Assembly: GCA_034440635.1 (NCBI GenBank)
Contig: JAOTON010001818.1
Coordinates: 306,001-370,000 of the forward strand
Length of the DNA stretch: 64,000 nucleotides
DNA from: Lepas anatifera
Lineage: Eukaryota > Arthropoda > Thecostraca > Lepadidae
Direction of reading: 5' to 3'
This document shows positions 1 through 12,028 of the stretch, piece by piece. The position numbers and the translations under genes were made by a program. How positions within the stretch are numbered: the stretch's first letter is position 1; the number at the start of each line of letters is the position of its first letter. The notes below the pieces were generated by a model. That model searched no databases. It saw only the letters and a program-made list of their open reading frames with translations, and was not told the DNA's origin.

Positions 1-290
1 AGGGGCTGGTGTCAGGTAAGTTTTAGCTTTTTTTCTACAGAAATATCGAGTTCCAAGACAAATGATATATGGAGTACCGGGTTTTCCGACTTGCTTTACA
101 ACTTGGCTATCTCAGTTAAAATAACGTTATGAAGGTGCCACATTCCCTTTAAAGGGAATGTGGCATCTTTAGAACTTGATTTTAACTAACATAGCCAAGT
201 TGTCAAGCATTTCGGAAAACCAAGTGCTCTATATATCATTTGTCTTGGAACTCGATATTTCCGTAGAAAAAAACTAAAACCTGCCCCAAA
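1..290. repeat. Head-to-head inverted pair of MITE ends
   Basis: Bases 1-143 and 148-290 are inverted copies of each other (with some substitutions), meeting at a TTTAAA centre flanked on both sides by the motif GGGAATGTGGCA. The same terminal motif borders another MITE at 45651-46028 and occurs singly near 485-505 and 8675-8695. The arrangement suggests two copies of one TTAA-flanked element fused head to head, or one large foldback cut by the window edge. Confidence 0.75.
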
Positions 291-510
291 TGTACTTCTC
301 ATGTACCTGTGTGGCTGCCAGATCATGACATCATCCACAGGCAGATGTTTATTTCTTTTCCTATAGGAGTATTTTAAAAATCAGAGTATTGAGCTTGTTG
401 TACATTTTTTCAGAGAAATCATGAGTGGTTTCATTATTTTCGGCTAAAAGTACGCCTAATTACACAAAATTACAGGATTTTACCAAGGTGCCACGTTCCC
501 TTTAAAATCA
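291..510. repeat. MITE body and right end, same family as 45651-46028
   Basis: The stretch containing GCTGCCAGATCATGACATCA, the 'cagagaaatcatg' and 'ttttcggctaaaagt' blocks and the terminal AAGGTGCCACGTTCCCTTTA parallels 45840-46028 closely. Together with 148-290 it forms one diverged MITE copy of about 360 bp. There is no coding capacity. Confidence 0.6.
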
Positions 511-1032
511 GTGACCAGCATGCCCCACATACCAAACATTTTTTGGCGACGCCTGCCTCTGTCAGATAGACAGTGGCTCGCGTGTTGCAACCCGTCACCC
601 GGGAGTGAGAGTCTGTGCCTGGCTGGCACAGGCTGGTATCGACAGCAGCCTCGTAGAACCACATGAAGCAGCTGTTATTGAACCATAGCTCATCTCGACA
701 GGTAGCACGAACATAGACCTACTCCAACAAAGCAAAAATTTGCCTCCTGAACCGACGCGCCAATAATTTACGAACTTGCGTGCGGAGCCGTTCGAAATCC
801 ACGTCTGTTTCAGACAGACGGTTGCAAAAGAAAGTGACAATGACACAGGGCGTGCAGTTGTTGGTGACGATGTTGAGAAGTTTTCTAGTTTGTCTTACGA
901 AGGATCCATTTTTACTTCAGAGCTTTATGCCATTTTTTGCTGTTTGGACCAGGTGTCTAAGCTGATGGCGAGGAAGTTTGCGATTTTTCCCGATTCGCTG
1001 TCTTATCTATAGACATTGAAGCAATTTTATTT

Positions 1033-2478
1033 CTATAATGCGCCATTTCCTTGGCGGGCCATGCTGAAGATGACCGGATCTTCTGTGTGCACTGAGTGGT
1101 TCAGTAGGAAGACACAGTCAGCTTGGAGGACTACCATCTCAGCTTGAAGACTCGAGCAGAGCGAGCCTGCTGGTCGCCTGAGCTCATGCTGGACTCCGTC
1201 TGGTGACTCGATGAAGACCCAGCTCCCCCGCTCGTGACCCCTCCGTGTACTGGCCCGTCGGTCCACACCCATGTGGCACATGGAGTCAGGGAAGCGAGGT
1301 GGAGGAGAGCTACTCGCTTCTTCCGGACAGGTGGCGCTCCTGATGTCAGCGGGCCCACGTCTAGTTGAAATGTGACTCACTCTCCTGATACCCACGATGG
1401 AAGACATCGAGGAAGGAGAGACTCGATGGGGAGGGAGATGCGTGCTTGATCCCACATCTCTCTGCCCACCTGCCGCCACCCGGTCACCGAGGAGAGTCGA
1501 GAGGGCGCTGTCGCCTCCGCACGTCTTCACAGAAGGTCTTCAGGCGGCAGCGCATGGGGTGTGACGATACGCACCGACGCTCTCATTTTGCGTTCCAGCA
1601 GCTCGACATGAAATGGCGGTGTGGCGTGGAGCCACGCTGCGGCCGCTTGCTCCATCGCTCCTCTCACGTAGCGAGTAGCGACGGTTCGGAGGTGCTGTTC
1701 GTGCAGCCCCCAGTTGCAGCCGGACAGTTGACGTAGGTGGGAGATGCGGGGGTGGACCTTCTCCCACAGTCTCCTACAGTGTGGACCAAAGTGGAGGAGC
1801 CGATCGATGGTGACGCCAAGTAGCTGTAGGGTGTCTCCAGCAGTGACACTTCCCGTCGACCTTAAAACTGAAGGGATCGGCGTCTCTTGCCCACTGTGAC
1901 ATCACCAGTACTTGGATCTTGGCTCCTGATACCAACATTTTGTGCTGTCGGGCCCACTTCACGAGGGTGCCAGCAGCAGCCTGCGCCCGGTCCTTGGCGA
2001 CTTGGATGTTGTTGCCCGTGCAGAGAGCCGCCGTATCATCGGCGTACATGTTAGGGGAGCATCCGGGAACCGCGCGGAGTGCGTCCACCAGCCGAGCCGC
2101 CCATAACAAAAATAAAACTGGCGAAAAGACACTGCTTTACGGCAGGTCAGTTCGGAAAATGCGCTCACTGGAAAGCACGCCATTTAGTTCCACCTTGACT
2201 CTTCGGTCCCGGAGCCACTGCCAAATCCAGGCCATCGTGCAATTTCGCAGCCCCATCTCCAGGAGGCGAACGCGTAGCAGGTGGTGGTCGACTACGTCGT
2301 ACGCGTGCGCGAAATCAAACGCGACGAGGACGTATTTCTGCGCGGTCTGTCCATCGGGAGGGCGGCTGTGTCTCGATTTGGGCATGCACAGTGCACGCTC
2401 ACCTCTTCTCTTAAATGATGCGTCCTGAACTTGACCTGAAGACGATGGTTGGATGTATAAGTGGATGGTCAGTGACAA
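1033..2478 (-). pseudogene. Decayed LINE: reverse transcriptase and RNase H remnant
   Basis: Minus-strand frames carry recognisable pieces of a non-LTR retrotransposon polyprotein, in this order reading right to left. Around 2150-2440 is an RT core block with FDFAHAYDVVDHHLL (equivalent of the FSKAFDxVDH motif). Around 1950-2050 is MYADDTAAL, the catalytic ADD box. Around 1100-1200 is SWVFIESPDGVQHELRRPAG followed by a CSSLQAEMVVL block that resembles the RNase H domain of R1/I/Tad-type LINEs. The frame changes several times, so the copy is dead. No endonuclease domain and no clear 5' end are visible; the clade assignment is from memory and loose. Confidence 0.7.
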
Positions 2479-3150
2479 AATATACTCGTTTAATCAATCT
2501 GAATGGTCTTTTCACTTCAATCTGAACACTGCACATGATCATTAAACGCGCAAATCACAGCCAATAAACGAAAAAAGTTATCAATTTATCAAGAGAGTAC
2601 TTGGACACGTTGAAACTGTTTTCGTTTATTCTAGTGGGTCCCATTTTTTCTCACAAATCACACATGCCTATTCCTGCCATGACTTATTTCAGCATTCAAT
2701 CACCTGGCTACGAAAACTCTCTAAACACCTCGAAAATTCACGCACAAGAGCAATTCTCCCATGCTGATGAATTGAACAATATAGATAAAGGTCGATGGAA
2801 AATGCCCACATACTTCATTCTGTGTTTATCTTGACGTTTCAGCTTTCCTTATATTTCCTTGAGTCTGCCATCTGGTTGAAACATTTTTTTGGATCTATTA
2901 ATAATTTGGGTTAAAGTCCGGTTTGCATTGCCTACAATGTCAAAGCTTCTCTGCTGAGATAATTTTCTGGGACAGCGCACAGGCCAGGTTCACACTCGCT
3001 GCGATTGTTTTCAATGTCCTCTCATCATTATCTTACGAATCTTGGCCACGTGGAAACGCAAAATGATGCATATCATATTTGATATTAAAATAAAGTTAAC
3101 CCCTCTTCACAAATAGAAAAATCCTCAGATATGTACCTTTATGTTCAGCT
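2479..3150. other. Stretch without recognisable gene or repeat
   Basis: AT-rich DNA with a few short random frames and no motif I can name. It lies between the LINE remnant and a hAT-type MITE. Confidence 0.5.
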
Positions 3151-3158
3151 GTTGCATC

Positions 3159-3459
3159 CATTGGCGGACGCAGGGGGGCCATTCTGGCCATGCCCCCCCC
3201 CAAACGCCGGGGAAATTTTTGAAAAAGGTGTTTACACTAGGTCTGTAGAGAAAAAAATCTTGGCTCCCACCCCCCCCTCCCGAGAGCGATCATGTACTTG
3301 GAGAGGTAGCTTATACTAGGTCTGTCGAGCACTGAAAAAGGGTGTTTACACTAGGTCTGTAGAGCAAAAAAAAAAAAATTCGCTCCCACCCCTTCCCCCC
3401 AGGAGGAGAGGCAGACATGGGTTTGGCCGCCACAAAACTCGGGTCTGCGTCCGCCCCTG
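3159..3459. mobile_element. hAT-type MITE, copy 1
   Basis: The 301-bp element is bounded by inverted termini: CATTGGCGGACGCAGG at the left, and at the right the complement of CAGGGGCGGACGCAGA. It is flanked by the 8-bp direct repeat GTTGCATC (3151-3158 and 3460-3467). An 8-bp duplication and CAGGGGCGGA-like ends are typical of hAT elements. The interior repeats the block 'gtgtttacactaggtctgtagag' twice and has no ORF, so it is non-autonomous. Confidence 0.8.
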
Positions 3460-3783
3460 GTTGCATCTTCCCAAGTGTCTTGCATTTCTTCGTGACCTAG
3501 TGGCAGTTACAGATTTTCAAGAGGTGCCGAAAAAAGTATGGACTGAACTGTTTAGAAATTCATCGTTTCAAATATCACGCCAAATAGCTATCTTGCTTGG
3601 CTGGTACAAACAGTTATGGCTGGGGGAGGGAGGGAGGGACAGAACGTTGTTAAAAATACGATCCGCAAAAATAACGGCAACCGAAAACCGAATACCATAG
3701 GTGCCCTTTGGGTGGAAAGTTGATGGTAAAGTGCGCACTCTGAGGCTCCGCTTTCCCCCCACTTACCAAAATTCTAGATCCGC
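3460..3783. other. Inter-element DNA
   Basis: Short unique-looking spacer between two MITEs. The open frames here are under 80 codons and overlap on both strands, with no support as genes. Confidence 0.4.
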
Positions 3784-4043
3784 CCATACGCGGAACCAGG
3801 GGGCAAAGGGGAGGGACAGATGCAGTTTTCCCGATCGATCCTCAGCGCCCCCTGAAAGGTCGATGGCACTCGCCTGAAATGGCGCTTCCCACCCTTCCCT
3901 CAGGATGCGAAAATCGGTGTTCACCGATAGCATTTGACGCCCACCTGATAGGTTTTTCCGGTCAACAGTGGCGCCCCCTGCTCCGGATGGCGCCCCCGGA
4001 AAAGTGCCCCCCCCTCTGATTGGCAATCCTGGATCTGCCTATG
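3784..4043. mobile_element. GC-rich MITE with CATAGGCGGATCC-type ends, copy 1
   Basis: The left end reads CATACGCGGAACCAGG and the right end is the complement of a similar CATAGGCAGATCCAGG. The interior has the signature blocks 'cagcgccccctgaaa', 'tcgatggca' and 'gataggtttttccgg', shared with copies at 27870-28140 and 35641-35910 and a degraded copy ending at 31027. It has no coding potential. Confidence 0.7.
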
Positions 4044-4404
4044 GATCCGTCACTGTTTAAGAGCAAACAATTCACAGGAAAAGCAGGAAGATATCAAATG
4101 TTAGCGGGTAGTGGTGCAGCCAAGATAATTGATGATACTAATAAATTTTTTAGTTATGTGGATAAAATTATTTGGTGGCCACGCGGGATTGGAAGGGCAT
4201 CCCCGGCTGCCTATGAAATGGGCAGTGTGCTAAAAAGAATATTTCGTCAAGTCAATATCAAATTATCAACATTTAGTTCTATACAGTGCACTGTTCACTG
4301 CAGTGATACAAGAGTGCTCTGTCCTTTTTCTGTGGGTTTATGACAACCGGTAGGGGTCGTTTTAGCCTCAAATATGCCTTTTGTGGTATTTATTTGGCCA
4401 TTTG

Positions 4405-4762
4405 GCCGCCCCGGTAGCTCAGTTGGTGGAGCGTCGGGCTCTGGCCCGCTGCTGAGAAGCATGCAGTGGCAGTGCATGTCCAGGCTTGGGATCGGTTCCC
4501 CTGAGACGCTCCGGCGCTCAATCGTTTGCCCGACGTAGGTCGGCTGGCAACCGACTGGTGAGAGGGTGACCTGAGCGGGGCGGCCGTCCCTGTGCTTTGT
4601 GGGATGTTAAACTTTGGCTTCTAAATTATCCCTTCATTGTGGGAGTTGCTCGTTCGGGTGGTGGGGTCGGGGTCTCCATAAAGAGTCCCTTGATGACTCT
4701 AGTGAGACTCCGACTCCAGCAGCCGTACTGGGAAGAACTTGGAAAAAATTTATAAAAAAACT
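4405..4762 (+). mobile_element. tRNA-derived SINE, copy 1
   Basis: The head contains a polymerase III A box (GTAGCTCAGTTGGTGGAGCG) and a B-box-like GGATCGGTTCCC. An unusually long insert separates them. The body contains 'gtgagagggtgacctgagcgggg' and 'gtgctttgtgggatgttaaa', and the copy ends in 'aaatttataaaaaaac'. An inverted second copy lies at 49548-49908 and aligns over the full length, which defines the ends. The unit is about 360 bp and non-coding. Confidence 0.75.
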
Positions 4763-5925
4763 TTTTTAGCGCAAAATAAAATTTGACCCTTTTGGACTTT
4801 TTTCAAACCCGGTTTGGCCCTTTTCCGTCGAAAAACTCGTAGTCCTGGGCAGCATCTCTAATCTTTAGAATATGGAACAAAAAACTGGGAGACATTTTTT
4901 AACACTAGCACGTCTAAATTTTATTAACCCCCTCCAAATAGGGGTTTGATCCCCCGAAGACACTATAATGGCCAGCACAAGAAAATCTCCCCCACTGAGT
5001 TTTCCTTAAAAATTATCTGCTCTGCTCTCCAGGTGGCGCCAATCCTATCCATGGGTGCTTACTCTTTCCAGAGGGGGCGCCTTTTCTCTCCGGGGGGGGC
5101 GCCTTTTGCTATCCAGGGGTGCCTGTGCTAACCGGAGGGCGCATATGATATCCAGGGGCGCCGTTGATCTTCTTCGGAGGCGCCTCTGCTGTCCAGGAGG
5201 CGCGTGCGCTATCCAGAGGCCCGGATCCTTTACTCAGGGGGCAGGGGCGCCTTTTGCTGTCCAGGGGTGCCTGTGCTAACCAGGGGCGCATATGCTATCC
5301 AGGGGTGCCGTTGCTCTTTTTAGGGGCGCCTCTGCTGTCCAGGGGTGCCTATGCTATCCAGAGGGTGTATTCTGTCCATGGAGCGCTTCTGCTATCTGGG
5401 GCGCCTTTAGTATCAAAGGGCGTATTTGCTGTTTTGGGGGCGCCTATGTTATCCAGAGGGCGCCCGTGCTATCCAGGGAGCGCGATTGCTATTCAAGGGA
5501 GCTTATGATATCCAGAAGGGTTCCTTTGCTCTATGGGGGAGGGCGACTCTTGGTGTACAGGAGTGCCTGTACTAACCAGAGGGCACCTATGCTATCCAGG
5601 GGCATCGTTACTCCTCAATTTGAGGTGCCTTTTCTGTCCAAGGGTGCTTCTGCTGTCTAGGGGTGGCCTTTGCTATCCAGAGGGGCACCTTTACTCAAGG
5701 GGGTGGGCGCCTTTTGCTGTCCAGGGCGCAGCTTTGATGTCAGGAGGCGCCATTCACATTTGAAAGTGCATTTTATTTTACACAGAGGGTACTACCTCTT
5801 CAGATAGGCGATGTGTCTGATTTTCTCTTGACCGGCCGGGGGCGCCGGCCAAATCCGGGGGTGCCACCCAAATCCGTGGGGGCCTCTCCGGACGAGGTCA
5901 AAACCAGGTGTACAAAAATATACTT

Positions 5926-5956
5926 TTGTACACCATCATTTTTTCAAGGTGTGCAA
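5926..5956. other. Hairpin in block 1 of the GGCGCC repeat
   Basis: TTGTACACC pairs with GGTGTGCAA across a T-rich loop, using one T-G wobble. Equivalent hairpins sit in the following blocks at 6483-6513, 7033-7062 and 7540-7570. Confidence 0.6.
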
Positions 5957-6482
5957 CTGCACACCCTGTCCCGCAGAATCCGCCGTCCCTGCCGCCGTTG
6001 CTCTCCTGGGGACGTCTTTTTCTCTCCAGGAGGCACCTCTGCGCTCCAAGGGGCGCCTTTCCTATCCAAGAACGCCTATACTATCCAGGAGAGTGCCTTT
6101 TCTCTGCGGTGGGCGCCTTTTGCTGTCCAGGGGTGCCTGTTCTAACCACGGGGCGCATATGATATCCAGAGGCGCCGTTTCTCTTCTTCGGAGGTGCCTC
6201 CGCCATCCAGGAGGCGCCTACGCTATCCAAGGACGCCTATGCTATCCAGAGGGGCGCCTTTTGTTTTCCAGGGCGCAGCTTTGATGTCAAGGGGTGCCAT
6301 TCATATCTGAAAATGTCTTCCTCACAGAGGATCCTACCTCTTTGGGTAGGAGGTGATCAGGCTTGATTTTTTCTGACCGGCCGGGGCGCCGGCCAAATCC
6401 GGGGGTGCCGGCCAAATCCGTATCGGGGGGGAGGGGGCGCCTCTCCGGGCATGGTCAAAACCAGGTGTGCAAAAATATACTT

Positions 6483-6513
6483 TTGCACACCATCATTTTT
6501 TCATGGTGTGCAA
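6483..6513. other. Hairpin in block 2 of the GGCGCC repeat
   Basis: A perfect 11-bp stem (TTGCACACCAT with ATGGTGTGCAA) closes a nine-base loop. Confidence 0.65.
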
Positions 6514-7539
6514 CTGCAGACCCTGTCCCGCGGAATCCGCCGTCCCTTCCGCCCCTGCTCTCAAGGGAGCGCCTTTGCTATTCAAGGGAGCTTATGCTTT
6601 TCAGAGGGGATGCCTTTGCTCTATGGGGGGGCGCCTTTTGATGTACAGGAGTTCCTGTGCTAACCAGAGGGCGCCTATGCTATCCAGGAGCGTCGTTATT
6701 CCTCTATTGGGGCGCCTTTTTCTATCCAGGGGCGCCTCTTGCTGTCTAGGGGGCGCCTTTGCCTTCCAAGGGCGCGTATGCTATCCAGAGGAGTGCCCTT
6801 ACTCAAGGGGGTGACGCCTTTTGCTTTCCAGGGCGCAGCTTTGATGTCGAGGTGCGTCATTCATATATGAAAATGTCTTTCACAGAGGATACTACCTCTG
6901 GGTAGGCGGTGATTAGGCTTGGTTTTCTCTGACCGGCCGGGGGCGCCGGTCAAATCCGGGGGTGCCACCCAAATCCGTGGGGGGGGGGTGCCTCTCCGGA
7001 CCAGTTCTAAAACAGGTGTGCGGCAGATACTTTTGCACACCAACATTTTTCATGGCGTGCAACTGCAGACCCTGCTCCGCGGAATCCGCCGTCCCTGCCG
7101 GCGTTGTTCTCCGGGGGGTGTCTTTTTCTCTCCAGGAGGCACCTCTGCTCTCCAGGGGGCGCCTTTCCTACCCAAGGGCGCCTATGTTATCCAGGGGGCG
7201 CCAATTCTCTGCGGGGGCGCCTTTGGTGTCCAGGGGGCGCATGTGATATCCAGGGCCGCCGTTTCTCTTCTTCGGAGGCACCTCGGCTGTCTAGGAGGTG
7301 CATACGCTACCCAAGGGCGCCTTTACTCAAGGGGGCGCATTTTTCTGCCCAGGGCGCGGCTATGATGTAAGGGGGTGCCATTCATATATGAAAATGTCTA
7401 TTTTCACAGAGGATCCTACCTCTTCAGGTAGGCGGTAATTAGGCTTGATTTTCTCTGACCGGCCGGGGGCGCCGGCTGAGGCCGGGGGAGGGGGCGCCTC
7501 CCTGGACAAAGCCAAAACAAGGGGTGCAAAAAGCTACTT

Positions 7540-7570
7540 TTGCACCACTTGAAAAAATCGAGTGGTGCAA
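7540..7570. other. Hairpin in block 4 of the GGCGCC repeat
   Basis: A perfect 10-bp stem of different sequence (TTGCACCACT with AGTGGTGCAA) occupies the same position in the block. Both sides of the stem changed together relative to block 2. Confidence 0.65.
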
Positions 7571-7620
7571 CTGCAACACTTGCACCCTGGAATCCGCCGT
7601 CCCTGTTCAGCCGTCACCTA

Positions 7621-8359
7621 CAAGTTACACAGTATTTCTTGCTTAGACAAGACTAGCATTTGTATGTGACCCTTAGACTAGCTTCTGGCGAGAACAGGCT
7701 TCTCCAGTTCAGTATCCTGAGACTCTGCGTCGACAGACTTTGCAGCCTCAGTTGGACCAGCATCGAACCCCGCAGTGCGGCGTCAGGAGTCACCGGACCA
7801 GCTTGATATATCACAAACTGGAAAAAATATCCGCACGCAACAAAAGTTGTCTTAAGAAAAGGTCGAGGACAATTTGGCTCCTTTTTATATTTTTGATGCG
7901 ATATCTGTCTTGTCAAGCATGTGAAACACCCCTGGGCTCATGTTTCTTTTGTCCCATCAAACAATATTCGCAAAGGAACAAACGTTTCCGAAACAGACAT
8001 TTGTCATTGCACGGTTATACCCCAGTGGGCGCAACCAATGCACACCGCCTCGACGGTTATGTGCCCTTGTCGCACGCTGAGGAAGAAAGGGGCGCTTTGT
8101 ACAATGTATCACGGAAATTATATCCAAGGAGTTCTCAAACCGTTGGCGGAGCAGAGTGGAATATCATGTTAATTGGTACAATTCTGAAGCAGGACACGGA
8201 TGAAAAATATACTTTTTAGCCAGTTTTTGTAGTTGTTTTCCTTCCGAGCAGTTTCATGTTCAAAAATATTTTACCACCTATTTTCAAGCATCCAACAGCC
8301 ATATTTGTTGAACCGCACGACGCAATGAACCTATCTTAAATATATGAATAAATAAATAG

Positions 8360-8415
<56 letters not shown>

Positions 8416-8698
8416 GAACCTTCGGATGGTATTTCGACTCCGATTTATACACTAGGATTTGCAGATGCAGTGGTGAGGATCGGCTGTGAAGACTTCTCAG
8501 CGGCGTGGGCGGAATCGGATTCTCAGCCTTGGCGTGCTCCAGCTCTTCGGCTCAGAATCGGGCTAGGGAAACGCCTGTTTCTGTTCAAGCTATGAATTTT
8601 AAGAAGTAAATACCATTCAGAGTGTTTCCGGCCTACTCTTCAAAACTGCTAACTCCATTCACGACCAAGTATAACGGTGCCACATTACTTTTAAACAG
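7621..8698. other. Stretch without recognisable gene
   Basis: Mixed DNA containing an (AT)n run and a MITE end (GGTGCCACATTACTTTTAAA near 8677-8696). The 159-codon frame at 7740-8219 has no domain I recognise and is overlapped by frames on both strands; I do not call it. Confidence 0.4.
8363..8413. repeat. (AT)n microsatellite
   Basis: About 25 uninterrupted AT dinucleotides. Confidence 0.95.
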
Positions 8699-8706
8699 CA
8701 TATAGT

Positions 8707-9010
8707 CAGGGGTGGACGCAGACCCGACTTTTTGGGGTGGGGGGGGCAAACCCATGTCTGCCTCTCCTCCTGGGGAAGTGGGGGCACGTGTGATTTGGGT
8801 GCTCGACAGATCTATTATAAGCTTCCTCTCCAAGTACATGATCGCTCTCCTGGGGGGGGGAGGAGGCGAAGATTTAATTGCTCGACAGACCTAGTGTAAA
8901 CACCTTTTTTTAATTTATCCGGCCTTGGGGGTGCCAAAAGATAGTTTGATCCCCCTTCCAGCGCTTTGGTGAAACCATGGCCGAAATGCCCCCCCCTGCG
9001 TCCGCCAATG
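8707..9010. mobile_element. hAT-type MITE, copy 2 (inverted relative to copy 1)
   Basis: The left end CAGGGGTGGACGCAGACCC and the right end (complement of CATTGGCGGACGCAGGGG) match the element at 3159-3459 in the opposite orientation. Flanks CATATAGT (8699-8706) and CATATAGC (9011-9018) form an 8-bp target duplication with one mismatch. There is no ORF. Confidence 0.8.
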
Positions 9011-9018
9011 CATATAGC

Positions 9019-12000
9019 TCAAATACAGAGGCATGCAGACCTGTTGGATCGGATCCAAAGCCCATAGTTTCAATGGAAGCCTACATCTACCCGACACTTA
9101 AAAATTCTGAAGACAAACCAATTGATCCCTAACCAAAAATAAAATACACGCCAAAAAGTGTTCACTTTCTTTAAAATGTTGGAGTATATTAAAGCTGGCA
9201 CTTCATTATCCAAAAACATTTATACACAATAATACTTATTACAAGATACTGGATCAGTAGTATCTCAATCCGGCAGCTTAGGACAATTAATCTAGCGTAA
9301 ATATCTGTGATTCTTATTGCGCGTTCAATGTGGTTTTCTAAACCTCGCTACACAATAGAAATAAATAATTCAGAGCCAAAGCCTAGCCTATAAGCAGCTA
9401 AATTGTCCCAATTAAGGATAATCCAGATGACGCAGCTTATGCATCCGCTGTCACTCTATAAAGATGTTAGGTAATTCCTGTTTACCAGAATTTACACCAT
9501 TTTTAGATCGCTTAAGAAATATTTTCTAAACTAAAGCTGGATATGGGCGTAGGCACGATCTTGGTTCCTAATATTTTGGTGTATCAATATCAAGAACTAG
9601 GTCAAGTATTTTGAAAATTTTGTTCATAATTTTGAAACGTGAGCTTTTGTACTGTCTGTAACCGTACTCCATGTGGAGCACTTATGCCAATTGAAGAAAA
9701 ATTTGAAATACTGTACTTAAACGATGAAATGGCCGAAATTTATTTACAATGAGAAAATGCATATTGCGTGGCTATGATATTTTGATTAAGAGTTAGTCTG
9801 AACCGTATAATCAAAGTAGAATTTTAATCGTAGCACTATCAAGCAGATATTGCTGCATAACACTTAGCCCACATCATGGGAGATTTTGTTCGCACCGTTT
9901 TTAGTTGAACAAAACTTTCGTCAACGAAGATGCGGCATTGAACTGCACGGGCTCAATTCAAACTAAAAATGTATTTCAAGTGCGGCCGGTGTTCAGAGCC
10001 GTCGTTCGGTGTTTAGAGGTTCGTATTTTTTATATCCTTTATATCCCAGTTTTAATTATTTCAAGTGTCTTGCTGAAGTGCGGCGGCCATCCATGGGATT
10101 TGTGCTTAATGAAGAGACAGCAGGTAAACATACTCTGTGAGTACTATCTTTATTGTTCCGTCTTGTTATCGCGGCCAGACATTTCAAACCACTTCACTTC
10201 AAAAGTAGTTTCATGCGGTAAAAAGACAAAAAAATGAACGATGCTGGTATTGTACTCAACAATAAGGAGGCCAAATAACCCGTTTAACCCGTTTAATCAT
10301 TGAGAAACCGTTAATAAGCCTTGAGATGCTGTTTAATCATGGAGCTTTCTAACTCACGTCCGCTTTATTGAACACTCATGAGTAACATGGCAGTCTTATT
10401 TGTTCACCTTTCTGTATGTCAAAAGCTCTAAGATCTTGGAGGGTGATAGAGGAAAATTACATCGATTTATTTTGTTATTCTCTGTGATGAAAAACCGGGG
10501 CGAAGGAATGGAATAAGTGAGATGGCAGCCCTGATACTAGACGGAAGAAAATGAAATCAGTGAGCCTTCTCCGGCATCCTAAGCAAGACGCACGGCTTTG
10601 CAACGCGTCGCAAGCCGTCGATCTGCCGCAACAACTCGGGTTTTAAGTTAGGACACGAAACGCACTGCCGCAACGCGTCGCAGCAAAAGTTGAACATTGT
10701 CCAACTTTTGACGCCGACGGTCTGCGTCAGAAACCCATTTCCGTGTTATTTGTTGTTCTTTTGTCCCTAAATGTGATTTGTTTTAGAATAATACTTCAAA
10801 TTGAAAATCATACTGAAAAATCAATTGAAATTGGACATGGCCAGCTTTTTCTCCCAAGCTGTCCTTTTAATAGTTCTTGCTACCAGCTAAGTTTTGATTG
10901 CTGGTAAACAAAAGTTCGTCGCAACTTGAGCTGCCAGATTGCTACCAAAGATGAACCTTTCCTCTGCCGGTCAAAACTCCCGGAGACAGGTAAAGTACCG
11001 CTCTGCCACTGCCGCCAACCGTCGCCGACCGTCGGCGACGTCCCCGTTAGGACACCGCATTAAAATTGATCGGCACGTACAATTGATTGCGTTTTATTAG
11101 ACCACCACAAAAAACATGCAACTTTTGCCTGCAATTTGTATTGTACATCGTTGAACCCGTTTGACCATCTTCTTTTTATTGTGGCGAGATGTTTTAGCCT
11201 ATATGCATTTATACATCGATCATCTTTAGAAATGATACATAGCTCAGCTTTAGTACATAAAATTATTGGCTCTTAACCTCCCCCCAGTGGAAGGGAGACG
11301 GGAGTTCGACGACCCCCGATCTCGGTTCCCATGCCAGACAACGAAAAAAATGCGAACCATAGAAGATAGGTTGTAAGAAAAAATTACTAAAAATATTTGT
11401 CACTTTTGACCCAGTTCGACAATGAGGTCATAAAAGGTCAAAGGTGACTGGCTAGATAATTTTTGGGCTCGAGATTCTGATTGGGCTGAGTCAGGGTAAA
11501 CATTTAGGCACCATTAGATTCGTTTCGATAAAGAAAATTAAATGATAGATAATCTGACCATGCTAGGTCAACGTGTAAAAATAACTGAACTAGGGTCGGG
11601 TTGGGATCACTATTCGGCATACTGTGGTCTTATGCATAAAAAGTGGCATGCAATGACACAGATGTGATATAAAAATAAAAACTCTATCTCAACTCCTTGC
11701 GAAGCTATTGACCCGTGTCTGTAAACCTAATTTTGTAGTTCTAGATGTGCTCTCATATGTCGCAAGTCAAAATATTCAGCTCAACCCACAAAAGTGGTCT
11801 AGGTTTTCCTGTTAAAGAACATCGGCACATACTGCTCAAATTTGTCTACTTAATTCGAATTGCAACTTCAAATCGTACACAAAACCACCATGCGAAGCCG
11901 AGTTTCTCATTGAAATGTTATTGATATACCATAAGTGAAAATTCTGTTACTCGTTTCAGATCACACCTAGACAAGTTGAATGACTCCATGAGCCTCACCT

Positions 12001-12028
12001 GAAGCGTCGTTCTGGTCCCACTCCCGAG
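9019..12028. other. Upstream region of the GALNT exon, mostly featureless
   Basis: I see no convincing ORF. Around 10590-11070 is a CG-rich patch with repeated 'gcaacgcgtcgca' and 'ccgtcggcgacg' motifs and two copies of 'gttaggacac', probably a decayed MITE. The last part contains a plausible 3' splice site (TTTCAG at about 11955-11960) that would begin the coding exon's 5' UTR. The promoter and any 5' non-coding exon cannot be located by eye. Confidence 0.4.

Larger units (their letters stand above)
5030..7620. repeat. Two-level GGCGCC-rich tandem repeat
   Basis: The basic unit is a roughly 20-27-bp variant of 'tgctatccaggggcgcct', repeated about a hundred times with variation. Above that lies a higher-order block of about 540 bp, marked by 'cacagaggatactacctct' at 5781, 6323, 6881 and 7405 (spacings 542, 558, 524). 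Each block also has 'gaccggccgggggcgccgg' and a small hairpin of the type TTGCACACCAT...ATGGTGTGCAA. Open frames up to about 150 codons arise in all phases because the short unit happens to lack stop codons; they are not genes. Confidence 0.85.

Noticed and set aside
5164..7370. Several overlapping plus-strand ORFs of 90-150 codons rich in Gly, Ala, Leu and Ser
   Set aside because: They are translations of the GGCGCC tandem repeat, open in several phases at once, with no start context or domain.
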